54,636 bases of DNA from Pseudolysobacter sp964466115 (GCA_964466115.1 CAYXMH010000021.1:1-54636); one strand, 5' to 3'; shown: positions 10,801 to 17,867, numbered from the stretch's first letter. Numbers and translations: made by a program. Notes: generated from the sequence alone by a model not told the origin.

Positions 10801-12245
10801 TAAAGGAACCAGGTGTTTTCCAAATGGGCATTGGTGAAGCTGCCACCGCAACTGCTTGGAATGTTGGTGCGAGTCACATTGGCATAGACCGGCGTTGCGA
10901 TTGGCGCATTCAGTCCAACGCCGTTACCGGACGAGATCATAAAGCGCAAACGATTGCTTCCCGAACCCGAGCTATCGCAACTTTGATCTTTGATCCAAAC
11001 CAACCCTTGATGCCCAGCGCCCGTTGTATCACCGGTTTTGAAATCGACCGCATAAGAAAGGGATGACGAATAGTTTCCGGCACTGAGCGGCGGGTTTTGG
11101 AAGGCGTTGGTTTGACCACCGGGTTGCCAATTAAATACCGTGCTCGGATAACAGACCTCACCACTGCCACCGGGCGCGCATTCTTGCAACGAGGTCAACT
11201 GTGAAAGCTGACTACCGGTACTGCCGGTGGTGTAATTCAAATGATACGTACGCACAGTCGTCGAAGTATCGGGGCTGAGCGTGTTGTTTAATGGACCGGT
11301 CACCGTGATCGCCGATAAGCGTTGAGACAGCGCGAGCCTCATACCCGAGGTGTAGTCGATACGCTGGCCCGAGAATGGCATCGTCGCGTAAGAGAAATTG
11401 ACTGTGGCAAACGGTGTGCGAGTAAACCCACCAAAGTTTGGCAATCCGCTCAAATCGACTTTGCCGGTGTACGAAACCGTGGAAAGGTTTAACTCGCCGT
11501 TAACGCTGTCCTGCGTGTACGCGTAATCGATGGTGTTGCCCGCCGAATCCGCCGTGCGATCCAAGCCAAACGTCAAAATCGCATCGGTCAGAGAATTGCC
11601 GTAGCCATCGTTGCGGAATAGCGCCGAATTTCCCGCCGCTCCATAACGACGGACTGAGCCGTCTTTCGGAAATACCAAGAACGAGGCATACCCGACAATG
11701 CCGCCTTGTGTGTACCCGCACACACGAGTACTGGTGTCCATCTCCAAACTAAATGCACGTGCGGCACCGGGACATTGACCTGCACCGCCCAAATCGAACA
11801 TGCGTTGACCGTCCAAACACAACGCGTCGTGAGTCGTATCCGAAAACGTAATCGGAGCAAACGGTCCCGTGCCATCGCCAAACTCCGTGCCTTTGCGGCA
11901 ATGGGTAATGGCGGACAATCCGCCGATGCTCCAACCCACTCCCAATGGGCCATTCCCGCCTCGACTGTGATAATCGAGCGAGAGTTGTGGTGCTACACCG
12001 GCTGTTCCTGGAGGCGCGTATATCGATACCGAATAGTTGAATCCGCCGGTTTCATCCGTTTTTGCAACACCTGGGGTTGCGCCAACGCTATCGGAATAGA
12101 GATTTGGTGCGGGGGTCGGTTCGGTGTAATTCGCGGGCGGAGTGGCAGGTACAGCTTGCGCCAATTCACTACCTATCAGCAAAGCGCTCATTGCAAAAAT
12201 AAGACGCAAAGCAATCTTCACCCGGCTGGCGTATTGAAACAACAT
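4830..12245 (-). CDS. SpvB/FG-GAP/RHS-repeat polymorphic toxin
   Basis: A giant 2471-residue secreted protein. Residues 1-32 form a signal peptide (cleavage near AQAVPA). The next part is SpvB/TcdB-like (SIYAPPGTAGVAPQLSLDYHS). About residues 480-820 hold six FG-GAP-type calcium-binding motifs such as FNGDGLPDF and LNGDGAADM. The rest is RHS/YD repeats that should fold as a hollow cocoon, closing with the RHS-associated core (DPVLGRFIQADP ... NPLSLTDPTGY) near residues 2092-2130. The final ~340 residues are the variable tip: a Gly/Ala-rich hydrophobic linker, then a ~150-residue C-terminal domain with motifs such as LRTFGEGNNENFYRWF that I cannot assign. The reading frame is intact. Its stop overlaps the next lipoprotein start. 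The likely job is a contact-delivered or Tc-type toxin, with the tip activity unknown. Confidence 0.9.
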   Translation of the reverse strand: MLFQYASRVKIALRLIFAMSALLIGSELAQAVPATPPANYTEPTPAPNLYSDSVGATPGVAKTDETGGFNYSVSIYAPPGTAGVAPQLSLDYHSRGGNGPLGVGWSIGGLSAITHCRKGTEFGDGTGPFAPITFSDTTHDALCLDGQRMFDLGGAGQCPGAARAFSLEMDTSTRVCGYTQGGIVGYASFLVFPKDGSVRRYGAAGNSALFRNDGYGNSLTDAILTFGLDRTADSAGNTIDYAYTQDSVNGELNLSTVSYTGKVDLSGLPNFGGFTRTPFATVNFSYATMPFSGQRIDYTSGMRLALSQRLSAITVTGPLNNTLSPDTSTTVRTYHLNYTTGSTGSQLSQLTSLQECAPGGSGEVCYPSTVFNWQPGGQTNAFQNPPLSAGNYSSSLSYAVDFKTGDTTGAGHQGLVWIKDQSCDSSGSGSNRLRFMISSGNGVGLNAPIATPVYANVTRTNIPSSCGGSFTNAHLENTWFLYDFTGDGRDDLLVLTASGWLIYPSVSNGAGGWTFSSTAINPNIPGFINDDGRLADFNGDGLPDFMHANLGVLGVRFLRRATGAGALAFTFDTVDTGVDIELGSNESEVGLTSGAYNLPSADLNGDGAADMVLRILDEPVTCGSPFRPSTLQPYNVVSSTEPMPTDVQCPVYWDTYINAGVQSSTGRLLLAKGTRIGQINTPTGITDVQLADLNGDGLADILYQQISGGGKTFYTRLNTGNNDVSAPRFAAAQSTGLTLSTALAPNVQLADINGDHRLDLLYAIDLGSGSARYPLKTRLWTATGYGPEIAAVTGVAANTVAGQNPAQYLTFLLDMNGDGAPDLIRFHADGSSSGNLYVAPSELSFGGNDAITRITNGLGAVTQVSYSPLVYSSTYVRAFDGPAQHWGRDSPVFDVFASLWVVRQMQSSAPTEADANALSTVKYTYAGARLQSGGRGFLGFQSVQTEDVQTNIITTTDYRQDFPFIGRPTHTVVTKVSAPLGDPCASDPSAPGCFVDPPPNCGPYPCPIAPASPPAGTSSTLLPVAGQVLSDSADSWLSLPAFVPSSQQSLFTYLSLSDEQKFDLDNPGTFSHEVVSSFTFDNYGNPLTSIVRSYEGPGSPTLDDTTTTTNVYGCTISPPTTSGCTGGALNAELQRLGRLSISTVSSARPSETTVTRRSSFEYDPTTKQLIAEIQGPYDDEPSANVRKRYGLRTDYLLDANGNRIQAIQCSTYHFANRAACTNLSGFHQRQWADDPSTPDATKIQRYTTFTYDPKGRFRFSTTVPFYAAGGGTQLGTGYEGVAWDGSGLVSWRNAFGDSLFNLDSNGILTTKNYGALGRAQFSSISTGAFATTTYTWCQDATSPGIPSGASRANCPAGAVYRVTSDSTATASPQTGNSVAPTSFAYFDRLGREVLKTTRIYQQDSGSLNRWSSVASYYDNLGRTTRATIPYFSANPSQSQSSGRAGTPIGPTPAFAQSEYDELSRAKALHHPEQPSNGASETDLTFNALQSDITNPRRYTTHQVKNARDEVTAVSDPSGFGVNYRHTAFGNLRQVTRTPADGSNAGIAITTSMTFDRLGRKLTMSDPDKGNWSYDYNALGELIAQTDAKGQTQTLYRDALGRVFKRTETRVTTGGTTSEPISTWEFDTAIRSNGLPVLGALHIESNGLGGFTRQTEYETYARVSSVTTTLEGNVYTQRATYDAFSRVFQRFDASPDPSSPNGSLAEYSIDGYPIRIREAANGTTDTLYNEVIALDARGHVYQERLANNSNLTTTRTYDDNTGRLLNITTGFGASTLQNWTYTYDLHSNLTSRANNATGYNEKEDFGYDQLDRLTSVTRSRLNGTAVSIVTLDANFDQIGNITSKSGLSYSYASRPSGCSQSAGPHAVSQTSNASYCYDLNGNQTTASYSGGQTRTIVYTGYDLAESITTTGNPSNATVSFKYATDRAMWKRTDGGTVTSGPSCSAASDRVYCNGFETGSLVTSGGNTTYYVGNVEILTSGATVTTKRYIGGYLVITTTQIGAGTPSAPSYAYLLRDGLGSIDVITDQNATVIQRESFDPHGQRRYAGPAGAGFLWNLLPSAQAATFDTSATRQGYTGHEQLDGVGLVHMKGRLYDPVLGRFIQADPMTEPDATQGLNRYTYVQNNPLSLTDPTGYFSFRQLLGIAIGVVAAVLSGGAATPWLSFLYAVGGGFTSAYIATGSLKAGLWGAFAAGVFWGIGSAFQNANWAHDTGVSCSANLTTGAQVAKVAAHASAGGVLSELQGDKFGHGFISAGVTEALSPAVGHVDSAPGQFVATVMIGGTVSAATGGRFGAGATTAAFQFLFNHSVHSAMQGALSKNYSADRPYYHNYGGEGDGDWAVCTNSQEWCTQQRGLDSLIEGYSYPGQDEPVWNNKVSEVYFAGASAGYIRTFIEPESFSIFNITEPNHVFYDGYVQRSMVWEGDTLYLRTFGEGNNENFYRWFQNVELWQPGFNQYNEQFRQNMIQNWLKEQH

Positions 12246-12408
12246 AGGGAGTTCCTGACAAAGTGAGCGGTTTTGCTTTGCCCATTCCCAGCTACCTTTG
12301 CTGAGCGGGTGCGGAAATTACCACATTTCGCGAAGCCGAGTTGGGAGAAACTTTATATTTAACTTTTTATTAACCCACAACAACTTCCAGCCCTATTTAG
12401 CGCGAGCC

Positions 12409-12807
12409 CTAATTCGCTTTGTACCTTCCCAAATGGTAGCTCCCAGCGGGTTTTCCGGAATGTCCATCGATGAAATCAAAATCCATTGTGTCGGTGCTGC
12501 CGTGCATGATTAGGCAATTAATGTCGTCGCCAAATGATTGCTTCTGAGCGAGAGTCAGCCCGTAAAATCGAAGGCCAACTTGCACCTGAACAGGGAACTT
12601 GGTCGAGGCATTGATAAAGAGACCATTCGTCATCGCGGTCGCAAGTCTTTTCTTGCATGCAGAATACGCTTTCTCATTCGGAGGCGCACTCGCAGTTTTC
12701 ACCGGAGCTGCGCTGGATGTTTGTGGATCGTCACTTCCGATTATGAAGAAACGTATATATAAAAATAAGAACCCAAAGAGTATGAAAACTCCCCAAACCC
12801 GCGCCAT
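12409..12807 (-). CDS. Membrane-anchored small protein, unknown
   Basis: A 132-residue protein with a single N-terminal hydrophobic segment (FILFGFLFLYIRFFIIG, about residues 8-24) followed by an Ala/Ser/Pro linker and a soluble domain. That fits an inner-membrane anchor with a periplasmic domain. The domain contains two cysteines (YSACKKR and INCLIMHG) and ends GSYHLGRYKAN. I do not recognise the family. It precedes the RHS toxin gene on the same strand with a 163-bp gap and is divergent from the XRE regulator, with which it shares a ~100-bp intergenic region. It may be an accessory of the toxin locus. Confidence 0.6.
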   Translation of the reverse strand: MARVWGVFILFGFLFLYIRFFIIGSDDPQTSSAAPVKTASAPPNEKAYSACKKRLATAMTNGLFINASTKFPVQVQVGLRFYGLTLAQKQSFGDDINCLIMHGSTDTMDFDFIDGHSGKPAGSYHLGRYKAN

Positions 12808-12881
12808 ATACCCTCCTCAATCTGATTGCGTGCCTAGTTAAATAATATATCAGTTTTGGGGTATTCTATAAACGGTTAGTA

Positions 12882-12909
12882 AGTTCATGTCCGTTATTCG
12901 GACTGAACT
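12882..12909 (+). promoter_or_regulatory. Inverted repeat abutting the XRE regulator start
   Basis: AGTTCATGTCCG (12882-12893) and CGGACTGAACT (12899-12909) are inverted repeats with one bulged base around a 5-nt loop, ending exactly at the ATG of the downstream XRE gene. No Shine-Dalgarno sequence is visible. It could be an autoregulatory operator for the XRE protein, or an RNA hairpin controlling its translation. It also lies in the promoter region of the divergent 12409-12807 gene. Confidence 0.55.
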
Positions 12910-13218
12910 ATGACCAGATCTACCCAACACCCTAGTTATCAGGCGTTTCTTTCCTTCTTACGCGACGAGCGAAAATCGAAGGGAGTAACTCAGGTATCGC
13001 TTGCTGAGAAGCTTGGAAACCGCCAAACATTCATTAGCAAACTTGAGAATGGGGAACGGCGCTTGGACGTTATAGAACTGTTAGAGTATCTCGAGGCCAT
13101 CGGATCAGACGCTGCAACATTTGTGTCTCAATTGAAGCGACAAATTAAGAGCACTTCGAAAAAAAGAGATCGGAAGCTCGCGATTCGCGAAGTTCGGGTG
13201 ACCAAACACAAAACCTGA
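12910..13218 (+). CDS. XRE-family transcriptional regulator
   Basis: A 102-residue DNA-binding protein with a Cro/CI-type helix-turn-helix in residues 15-70: LRDERKSKGVTQVSLAEKLG gives the first helices and NRQTFISKLENGERRLDVIEL the recognition helix and typical ENGERRLD loop. The C-terminal 35 residues are basic (KSTSKKRDRKLAIREVRV) and may contact DNA or RNA. It is the only plus-strand gene in the island, divergent from the 12409-12807 gene and the toxin cluster and convergent with the replication genes. A near-perfect inverted repeat touches its start codon, suggesting autoregulation. Similar proteins in islands act as repressors or as antitoxins, but no toxin partner is adjacent. Confidence 0.9.
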   Translation: MTRSTQHPSYQAFLSFLRDERKSKGVTQVSLAEKLGNRQTFISKLENGERRLDVIELLEYLEAIGSDAATFVSQLKRQIKSTSKKRDRKLAIREVRVTKHKT

Positions 13219-13246
13219 CGCAAGACTGCAGTCCCCACCGAGGGCG

Positions 13247-13453
13247 CTAGAACCTTGTATTCAGATGCCGCAGCTCTCGAAGCACGCGTGCAAGTAAACG
13301 CAGCATCTGCCGGGCCCCACCCTTATCGGCATTACGCGCCACCCGCGCTTTACCTGTGTGCGTTTTTGGACCGGTGGACCGCTCCCAGGGTTTCCAACGA
13401 TGAATCAACGCAGCTTGTCTCGCCCGGCGTTCCCAAGTCCAACCGTTTGTCAT
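13247..13453 (-). CDS. Small basic island protein overlapping its neighbour
   Basis: A 68-residue basic protein starting MTNGWTWERRARQ and containing RWKPWERSTGPKTHTGKAR followed by an Arg-rich helix. I recall this pattern (WxPWExSTGP..xxGKARxxxNAxKGG) from small conserved proteins of proteobacterial mobile elements; its function is not known to me. The ATG at 13453 is chosen because GGAG lies 8 bp before it and the homologous pattern begins there. The frame is open further upstream to 13507. Its first 104 bases overlap, in a different frame, the 3' end of the 13350-13994 gene. The conserved motif is evidence that this overlapping frame is a real gene. Confidence 0.65.
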   Translation of the reverse strand: MTNGWTWERRARQAALIHRWKPWERSTGPKTHTGKARVARNADKGGARQMLRLLARVLRELRHLNTRF

Positions 13454-13994
13454 GTTGGTGCTCCAATACTTTGTTTGGCCGAATTTTAGATTTTTCCGCA
13501 GGCACACCTTCCACTGCCGCTGTGTTGTTCACTTGCTGTGGACCGTGCGCGATGTTTGCCTGCCGTACGAAGGCTACCGGTGGTGGGTTCTTAATTGCGG
13601 CCAAGGTTTCGAGCGTCGAACGGCATTGGCTTTGTGCTTTCAGTGCGAGGCGCAGCTTCATGTCGAACTGATTCAAGTATTCGGCTTTTGTAGCATCCCG
13701 CGCTAGCTTGTGAAATATCGCGTCTAAAGTATGCGCTTGAGTGATGAGAATCGCTTCCGCCCGAGATAGATCACCTTTGTTCGCTAGCTCACTCTGTTTA
13801 ACCAGAGAATCAACCAGTTTATTAATGGATAGTTCGCCAAATTCTTTATTGTAATCCATTACGGTAAGAGCCGCCTGTACGGACGGCTCTAATGATGTAC
13901 GTGCAATTGCATCAGCCAGGGTTTCCGTTTGCATCTTTTGCTTTACTTGCAATGCATGTGGCTGTTCTTTAGAGGAGATTTTCTTTTTCGCCAT
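13350..13994 (-). CDS. Conserved island protein (QANIAHGPQQVNN type)
   Basis: A 214-residue protein starting MAKKKISSKEQ. The first 125 residues are probably helical and resemble a four-helix regulator or scaffold. The stretch VAFVRQANIAHGPQQVNN (about residues 143-160) is a motif I recall from small proteins of integrated elements and phage-like islands. No function can be assigned. The C-terminal 34 codons overlap the start of the 13247-13453 gene in another frame, so residues past about 180 are probably constrained by that second frame. It follows the primase-like gene with a 45-bp gap and is likely in the same operon as alpA and the primase. Confidence 0.7.
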   Translation of the reverse strand: MAKKKISSKEQPHALQVKQKMQTETLADAIARTSLEPSVQAALTVMDYNKEFGELSINKLVDSLVKQSELANKGDLSRAEAILITQAHTLDAIFHKLARDATKAEYLNQFDMKLRLALKAQSQCRSTLETLAAIKNPPPVAFVRQANIAHGPQQVNNTAAVEGVPAEKSKIRPNKVLEHQHDKRLDLGTPGETSCVDSSLETLGAVHRSKNAHR

Positions 13995-14039
13995 ATTGTC
14001 ACCCTCTTAAAATAACGAACCGTTGAGCGTTTTATTGTC

Positions 14040-16754
14040 TTATGTGGTTGGGCGTGTAGTTTTTCGTAGAGACCTAGACCAACTCTGTTTTTTCGATGAC
14101 GCCCTCCGTTTATTCCTCTTTGGCTTTGGGGGTTTACCTTGACCCTGAATTTCGGTCGTCTTTGTGGCGGGTTTGACAACTTTTTTGTCTGGTGCGCTAG
14201 AAACCGGCGAAACCGGCGAAACCGTGTGCACTCGCCAGGCTTCCGCCGACCGGTTGCCGTTGTCGCGGATAAAGCGGCGCCCCTCCACAATGCAACCAGA
14301 GTGGCGTTTGATCCACCTGCCCAGTTTGCGGCGATTGATTTCCCCGCGTTCTTCAGCAATGTCATTGAGCACCTCTTGCAAATCTTTATGTCCCTTTGCT
14401 GCGTAACTCACAACATCACGTACCATGGCAGAGCTTTTACCGAACGCTGATTGCCATGCGGTGAGTAATCGGCCCAAAGTTTCACGTTGAGGATCTTCAC
14501 TCATTGCTTGAAATACCGACACCGTCGGATCGGGCAAACCCAACCAAAGCAAGGGCTGCTGACAAAACTCGGACCAATCGCGGTAACCCACCAAGGGTTT
14601 ACAGGCGGCGCTTGGTCTTCCTGCCGTTATCCAGGCGCGAACTATAGTTAGGGCCGCCGATATGTATCGACCACGTTCTTTAAGCACATCGTGCACCAGA
14701 TGAGGCCGATTGAAGTTTCGCGTTGCGGGCACCTCGCACCCAGGGTCGAGATTGATGGTGATGCAGCGTCGAGTCATGTCCTGAATCGGGCCGACATTAT
14801 TGCCGCTGGATAAAAACAAAGTGCGCGTGCTTACGGTAGCGGTCTTGGAGACGCCCAAGATGCGGCCACTCGTATACTCCGATGTCAACGCGGTGCAGAG
14901 GCTCTTATGCGATAGCAAATCGCTGGTGAGATTATCGAATTCGATTACTGCCGGTGCTCTCAGTAGCTCTGCTAGCAATAGTTTCCGGCATTCCTCATCG
15001 TCTGCTGGAAACGTGGTGGGTGTTCCGCGCTGCGGAGTAGCGAAGGCGGTAATGACCTCGCACAAATAGGATTTACCGGAACCAACCATATGTGCTCGCA
15101 CATGGATCATCGGCGCGTGGTCTAAGCTAGGCCGAACGGTTGCGGTGAGTATCGCCGCAAGGGCAGCTGCCATATCGGTTTCATGGGCGAAGCTAAATTC
15201 CCGCAAAACGTCCTGTAGTAGCGATAGGGCGACCAATGCATCGGCAGGGGTTGGGTTCTCGAGGATAGAAAACTCTTGTGCATTGAATACGCCGAACATG
15301 CTGGTAGATGGGTCATACCCGGCCACCATCATTAAAGTACCGTCCGGTCGCAAGTAGGGTTGACGTGCCAAACCCTTCAGTATCGGCAAATGCGCGTAGC
15401 TGGTGGAATCGAATAGCACCGCCACATGGCGAGAAGGCGGATCAACACGTGCCCAATCGCCAACGCGCCCATCAAATCGTTCCCACGTAGCCACATCAGC
15501 CAATGCGCGAACTAGGGCCTGCTGACTGATCTCTTGCACGCGGGTTTCATGAGTACTCGGGTCAGTAACCACTGCTACGATCAATCCACCACGCTGGTAA
15601 TGCAGGTTTGATTGAGCTAACTCCCGCTCCGCTGCATCGACTATAGAGCTGATCTCGCCAGGCACAATACGAATAGTGGGTTTCATCCTTGCTGCATTTG
15701 CATCAATGCCTAGAAAATTTAGCAGGTCACGAATGTGACGCTCACTGCAATGGCCATGAAAACAGTGGAACCCACCTATAGGGTATAGATCACCTGGCTC
15801 GTAATAGGCTGTGCCATGATCCAACTCGTCGGTGTGTTCCGTTACCCATGGACAGGTGATGTCATGCATATTTCCTTCTTTTGGTGACTTGTAAAGATTG
15901 CGGTCTCGCAAACTGGTTAGAACAACGTTTTCCGTAGGACGGGGAATCAAAATTAGATCGCCAGCTGATGGGCGCTCTTGCGCAAGGCGCGTGCTAGACC
16001 GCTTGGATCTGCCGATTTCAACTGATTCCAATTGAAGACCATCAACAATTTCTTGAACGGAATAGCGCAACTCCGGCTGCCATTTCGCTAAATTGCATTG
16101 AAATGGCGGAGTGTGTTTACCATTCACTGCCACTGGTAGTCTGGCTAGACGAGCCTGCGGGCCAGCAGCGCCTGGATCACAGAGGCCAGCCGCAACAATC
16201 ACTTTCATTAATCGATCGGCAATCGCACCATCACTCAGTGGATTACGTAATAGATACCCAGCCTGATAATTATCCTTCGATGTCTCCACTATCCAGGACG
16301 GAGATAAAATCAAGCGATCCATCGGAACTTTAGTGCCCACATCATCCAACATGACCGCATACAAGGCGTAAAAACATTTCTTTTGCCGCCGATATTGGCC
16401 TGCTTCGTCAGGCGTAAACGCGGCAAGACTGAAATAGTTATTCATATTGCTTGAAAGATTTGGATATGTATCAGCGGAGACTTTCCAAGGTTTACCAATC
16501 CAGTCTTTTCCAAATGCGTTATTTGGATTGCTTTCAAAGCTAATAACTACTGGGCATGCATCCGCTAATTCACTGCCGAAAACAGCCTGCAGGAATTCCT
16601 TATTGCTGACCTTAGCGGTTTCGCCGGTTTTACCGGTTTTACCGGTTTTGGTAGGATCATTTGGTAAAAGTGCTTGTTCCCCAATACTTTTTTCTTGTGC
16701 GGCGTTTGCAACTTTATTACGGAAGCGAAAAATTTTTGTTTGACTTTTTTTCAT
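14040..16754 (-). CDS. Primase/helicase-like replication protein of the island
   Basis: A 904-residue protein. The N-terminal third has a primase-like (RepB/archaeo-eukaryotic primase type) look, with LILSPSWIVETSKDNYQAGYLL and a Cys/His segment GGFHCFHGHCSERH near residue 330. The C-terminal half is an ATPase: Walker A MVGSGKSYLCEV, Walker B APAVIEFDNL, and a sensor-like TLFLSSGNN, as in helicases of satellite phages and integrative elements. It should prime and unwind the excised circle. The start ATG overlaps the alpA stop (ATGA), so the two are translationally coupled. The N-terminus encodes KTGKTGKTGETAK and the C-terminus VSPVSPVS, both from 9-bp tandem repeats. Domain borders are approximate, and a pure helicase is the alternative. 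Confidence 0.8.
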   Translation of the reverse strand: MKKSQTKIFRFRNKVANAAQEKSIGEQALLPNDPTKTGKTGKTGETAKVSNKEFLQAVFGSELADACPVVISFESNPNNAFGKDWIGKPWKVSADTYPNLSSNMNNYFSLAAFTPDEAGQYRRQKKCFYALYAVMLDDVGTKVPMDRLILSPSWIVETSKDNYQAGYLLRNPLSDGAIADRLMKVIVAAGLCDPGAAGPQARLARLPVAVNGKHTPPFQCNLAKWQPELRYSVQEIVDGLQLESVEIGRSKRSSTRLAQERPSAGDLILIPRPTENVVLTSLRDRNLYKSPKEGNMHDITCPWVTEHTDELDHGTAYYEPGDLYPIGGFHCFHGHCSERHIRDLLNFLGIDANAARMKPTIRIVPGEISSIVDAAERELAQSNLHYQRGGLIVAVVTDPSTHETRVQEISQQALVRALADVATWERFDGRVGDWARVDPPSRHVAVLFDSTSYAHLPILKGLARQPYLRPDGTLMMVAGYDPSTSMFGVFNAQEFSILENPTPADALVALSLLQDVLREFSFAHETDMAAALAAILTATVRPSLDHAPMIHVRAHMVGSGKSYLCEVITAFATPQRGTPTTFPADDEECRKLLLAELLRAPAVIEFDNLTSDLLSHKSLCTALTSEYTSGRILGVSKTATVSTRTLFLSSGNNVGPIQDMTRRCITINLDPGCEVPATRNFNRPHLVHDVLKERGRYISAALTIVRAWITAGRPSAACKPLVGYRDWSEFCQQPLLWLGLPDPTVSVFQAMSEDPQRETLGRLLTAWQSAFGKSSAMVRDVVSYAAKGHKDLQEVLNDIAEERGEINRRKLGRWIKRHSGCIVEGRRFIRDNGNRSAEAWRVHTVSPVSPVSSAPDKKVVKPATKTTEIQGQGKPPKPKRNKRRASSKKQSWSRSLRKTTRPTT
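14201..14224. repeat. 9-bp tandem repeat at 3' end of primase-like gene
   Basis: AAACCGGCG occurs at 14201-14209 and 14210-14218, followed by AAACCG, and encodes the VSPVSPVS run on the minus strand. It is related, in inverted orientation, to the 9-bp repeats at 16617-16649 in the same gene. It could be an iteron-like binding array, or just a coding microsatellite. Confidence 0.6.
16617..16649. repeat. 9-bp tandem repeat at 5' end of primase-like gene
   Basis: Consecutive 9-mers GGTTTCGCC, GGTTTTACC, GGTTTTACC and a partial GGTTTT. On the minus strand they encode KTGKTGKTGETAK within the first 50 residues. The unit matches the reverse complement of the AAACCGGCG unit at the other end of the gene. 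Confidence 0.65.
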
Positions 16755-16957
16755 ACCGCCACCTCACGAGATTCGCACCACGCAATGACACTCGCGGCTT
16801 TCCATGCAGAGGTGTTAGGAGCCAACCGAATTGGACGTGGGAATGTAGGGTCGCGATAAATGGAAGTGCGTGAACGTTGCGTATACGAAATAACTGCAGA
16901 CAACCGCCAATAGCGGGCTTGCGGATCAGGTTTATGAGAGTTTTTGACAACCGGCAT
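16751..16957 (-). CDS. alpA: AlpA-family regulator / excisionase
   Basis: A 68-residue winged-helix DNA-binding protein of the AlpA type, which in P4-like elements activates integrase expression or acts as the excision factor. The family pattern is clear: YWRLSAVISYTQRSRTSIYR (helix-turn-helix), then DPTFPRPIRLAPNTSAWKAA and VIAWCESRE. The ATG at 16957 is preceded by GGAGG at an 8-bp spacing and gives the usual family length; an in-frame upstream ATG at 17050 lacks this. The stop overlaps the primase-like gene start (ATGA). Gene order alpA-primase is typical of integrative elements with this integrase type. One spare Cys in the recognition region is unremarkable. Confidence 0.88.
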   Translation of the reverse strand: MPVVKNSHKPDPQARYWRLSAVISYTQRSRTSIYRDPTFPRPIRLAPNTSAWKAASVIAWCESREVAV

Positions 16958-17180
16958 CGTGGAATCCTCCAATTTGGATTCACCTGACGGAAGTTGCTCA
17001 GGTGGCCGTTGGGTAAGGCTTAGCCACGTTACAGGAAGGCTGAAATGCACCTTTATTGAACACGGGTGGTGATTACCCGTGTTCAGAGCATTTAAGCTCG
17101 CGAAGAAAAAATCCTAAAGATAGGTGTAAACAGTCTTTTGCAAATTCCCCATCATGTATTGCCGCCGGGTCGCTTGGCTC

Positions 17181-17867
17181 TCACTTTTTTTGACGCCGCC
17201 TGGGTTTTACGTCTGTGACTAATCGAGGAAGGTGTTTTTCGTTTAGATATTTTTTGCAAAGAGTTACAAACTCCTCTCTGTCGCCCTCGTCAGGATCATT
17301 TACATTGTTGTTGTAAAAGGTCTGTAGACCAATGCGTAGCGCCTCTCGCGTTTCGCGGATAAGCTGACGAAGCTCTCCGCCACCCTTGCTGGGCCCTTCC
17401 TTTTTGAACGAATCAATGGCCTTCAGCGCCATGTTTTTAAGTATCTCGACGGGATCGAGTGCATCGCCGATCTCTAAAGCAAGACCGATGCAGGCGGGTG
17501 AAACATCTGAAAGGTTGGATACACCGCTGCATAGGATCAAGCGATTATGAGCTTCTAAAGTTAGACCATACTTCAGGCGTCGCACTAACGTTTCCATCGC
17601 CTCTTCTAAACTCTTAATCTCTTTCAAAACCTCGTTAATCTCGGCGATCAAGTTTGCCGGCAGCGGGCGACTTGGCAACTTGCGCAGTCGATTGAAGTAA
17701 AGCCCAAACCCAGATTCCAGTTCTCTAATAACGGCTTCACGTTTTTTCTCATCGCACGCCGGGATTTCAAGCAGCTCTGTTAAAATTCTCTCGCGGTCTT
17801 GGTTGCTAATCTTTACGTAACGAATATATGGATCAACAGGCTGCTTCGGTTTTGTTATGGTTGGCAT
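17181..17867 (-). CDS. Unknown island protein next to integrase
   Basis: A protein of about 228 residues starting MPTITKPKQPVDPYIRYVK. It is mostly charged and helical: residues 20-110 have heptad-like Leu/Glu/Lys patterns (EINEVLKEIKSLEEAMETLV) suggesting a coiled coil. The C-terminus is very basic (KPRRRQKK). I do not recognise a family. It begins 12 bp after the integrase stop (an in-frame TTG at 17876 would shorten that gap) and is probably co-transcribed with the integrase. About 220 bp separate its stop from the alpA start region. A nucleic-acid-binding or recombination accessory role is possible but unsupported. Confidence 0.6.
   Translation of the reverse strand: MPTITKPKQPVDPYIRYVKISNQDRERILTELLEIPACDEKKREAVIRELESGFGLYFNRLRKLPSRPLPANLIAEINEVLKEIKSLEEAMETLVRRLKYGLTLEAHNRLILCSGVSNLSDVSPACIGLALEIGDALDPVEILKNMALKAIDSFKKEGPSKGGGELRQLIRETREALRIGLQTFYNNNVNDPDEGDREEFVTLCKKYLNEKHLPRLVTDVKPRRRQKK

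Noticed and set aside
4830..12245. Frameshift or orphan-tip remnant downstream of the RHS gene
   Set aside because: The frame is continuous for 2471 codons and the next gene is a lipoprotein with its own signal peptide, not a displaced tip fragment.
11706..12266. 186-codon plus-strand frame opposite the start of the RHS gene
   Set aside because: Antisense to the signal peptide and SpvB region; Cys/Thr-rich low-plausibility protein.
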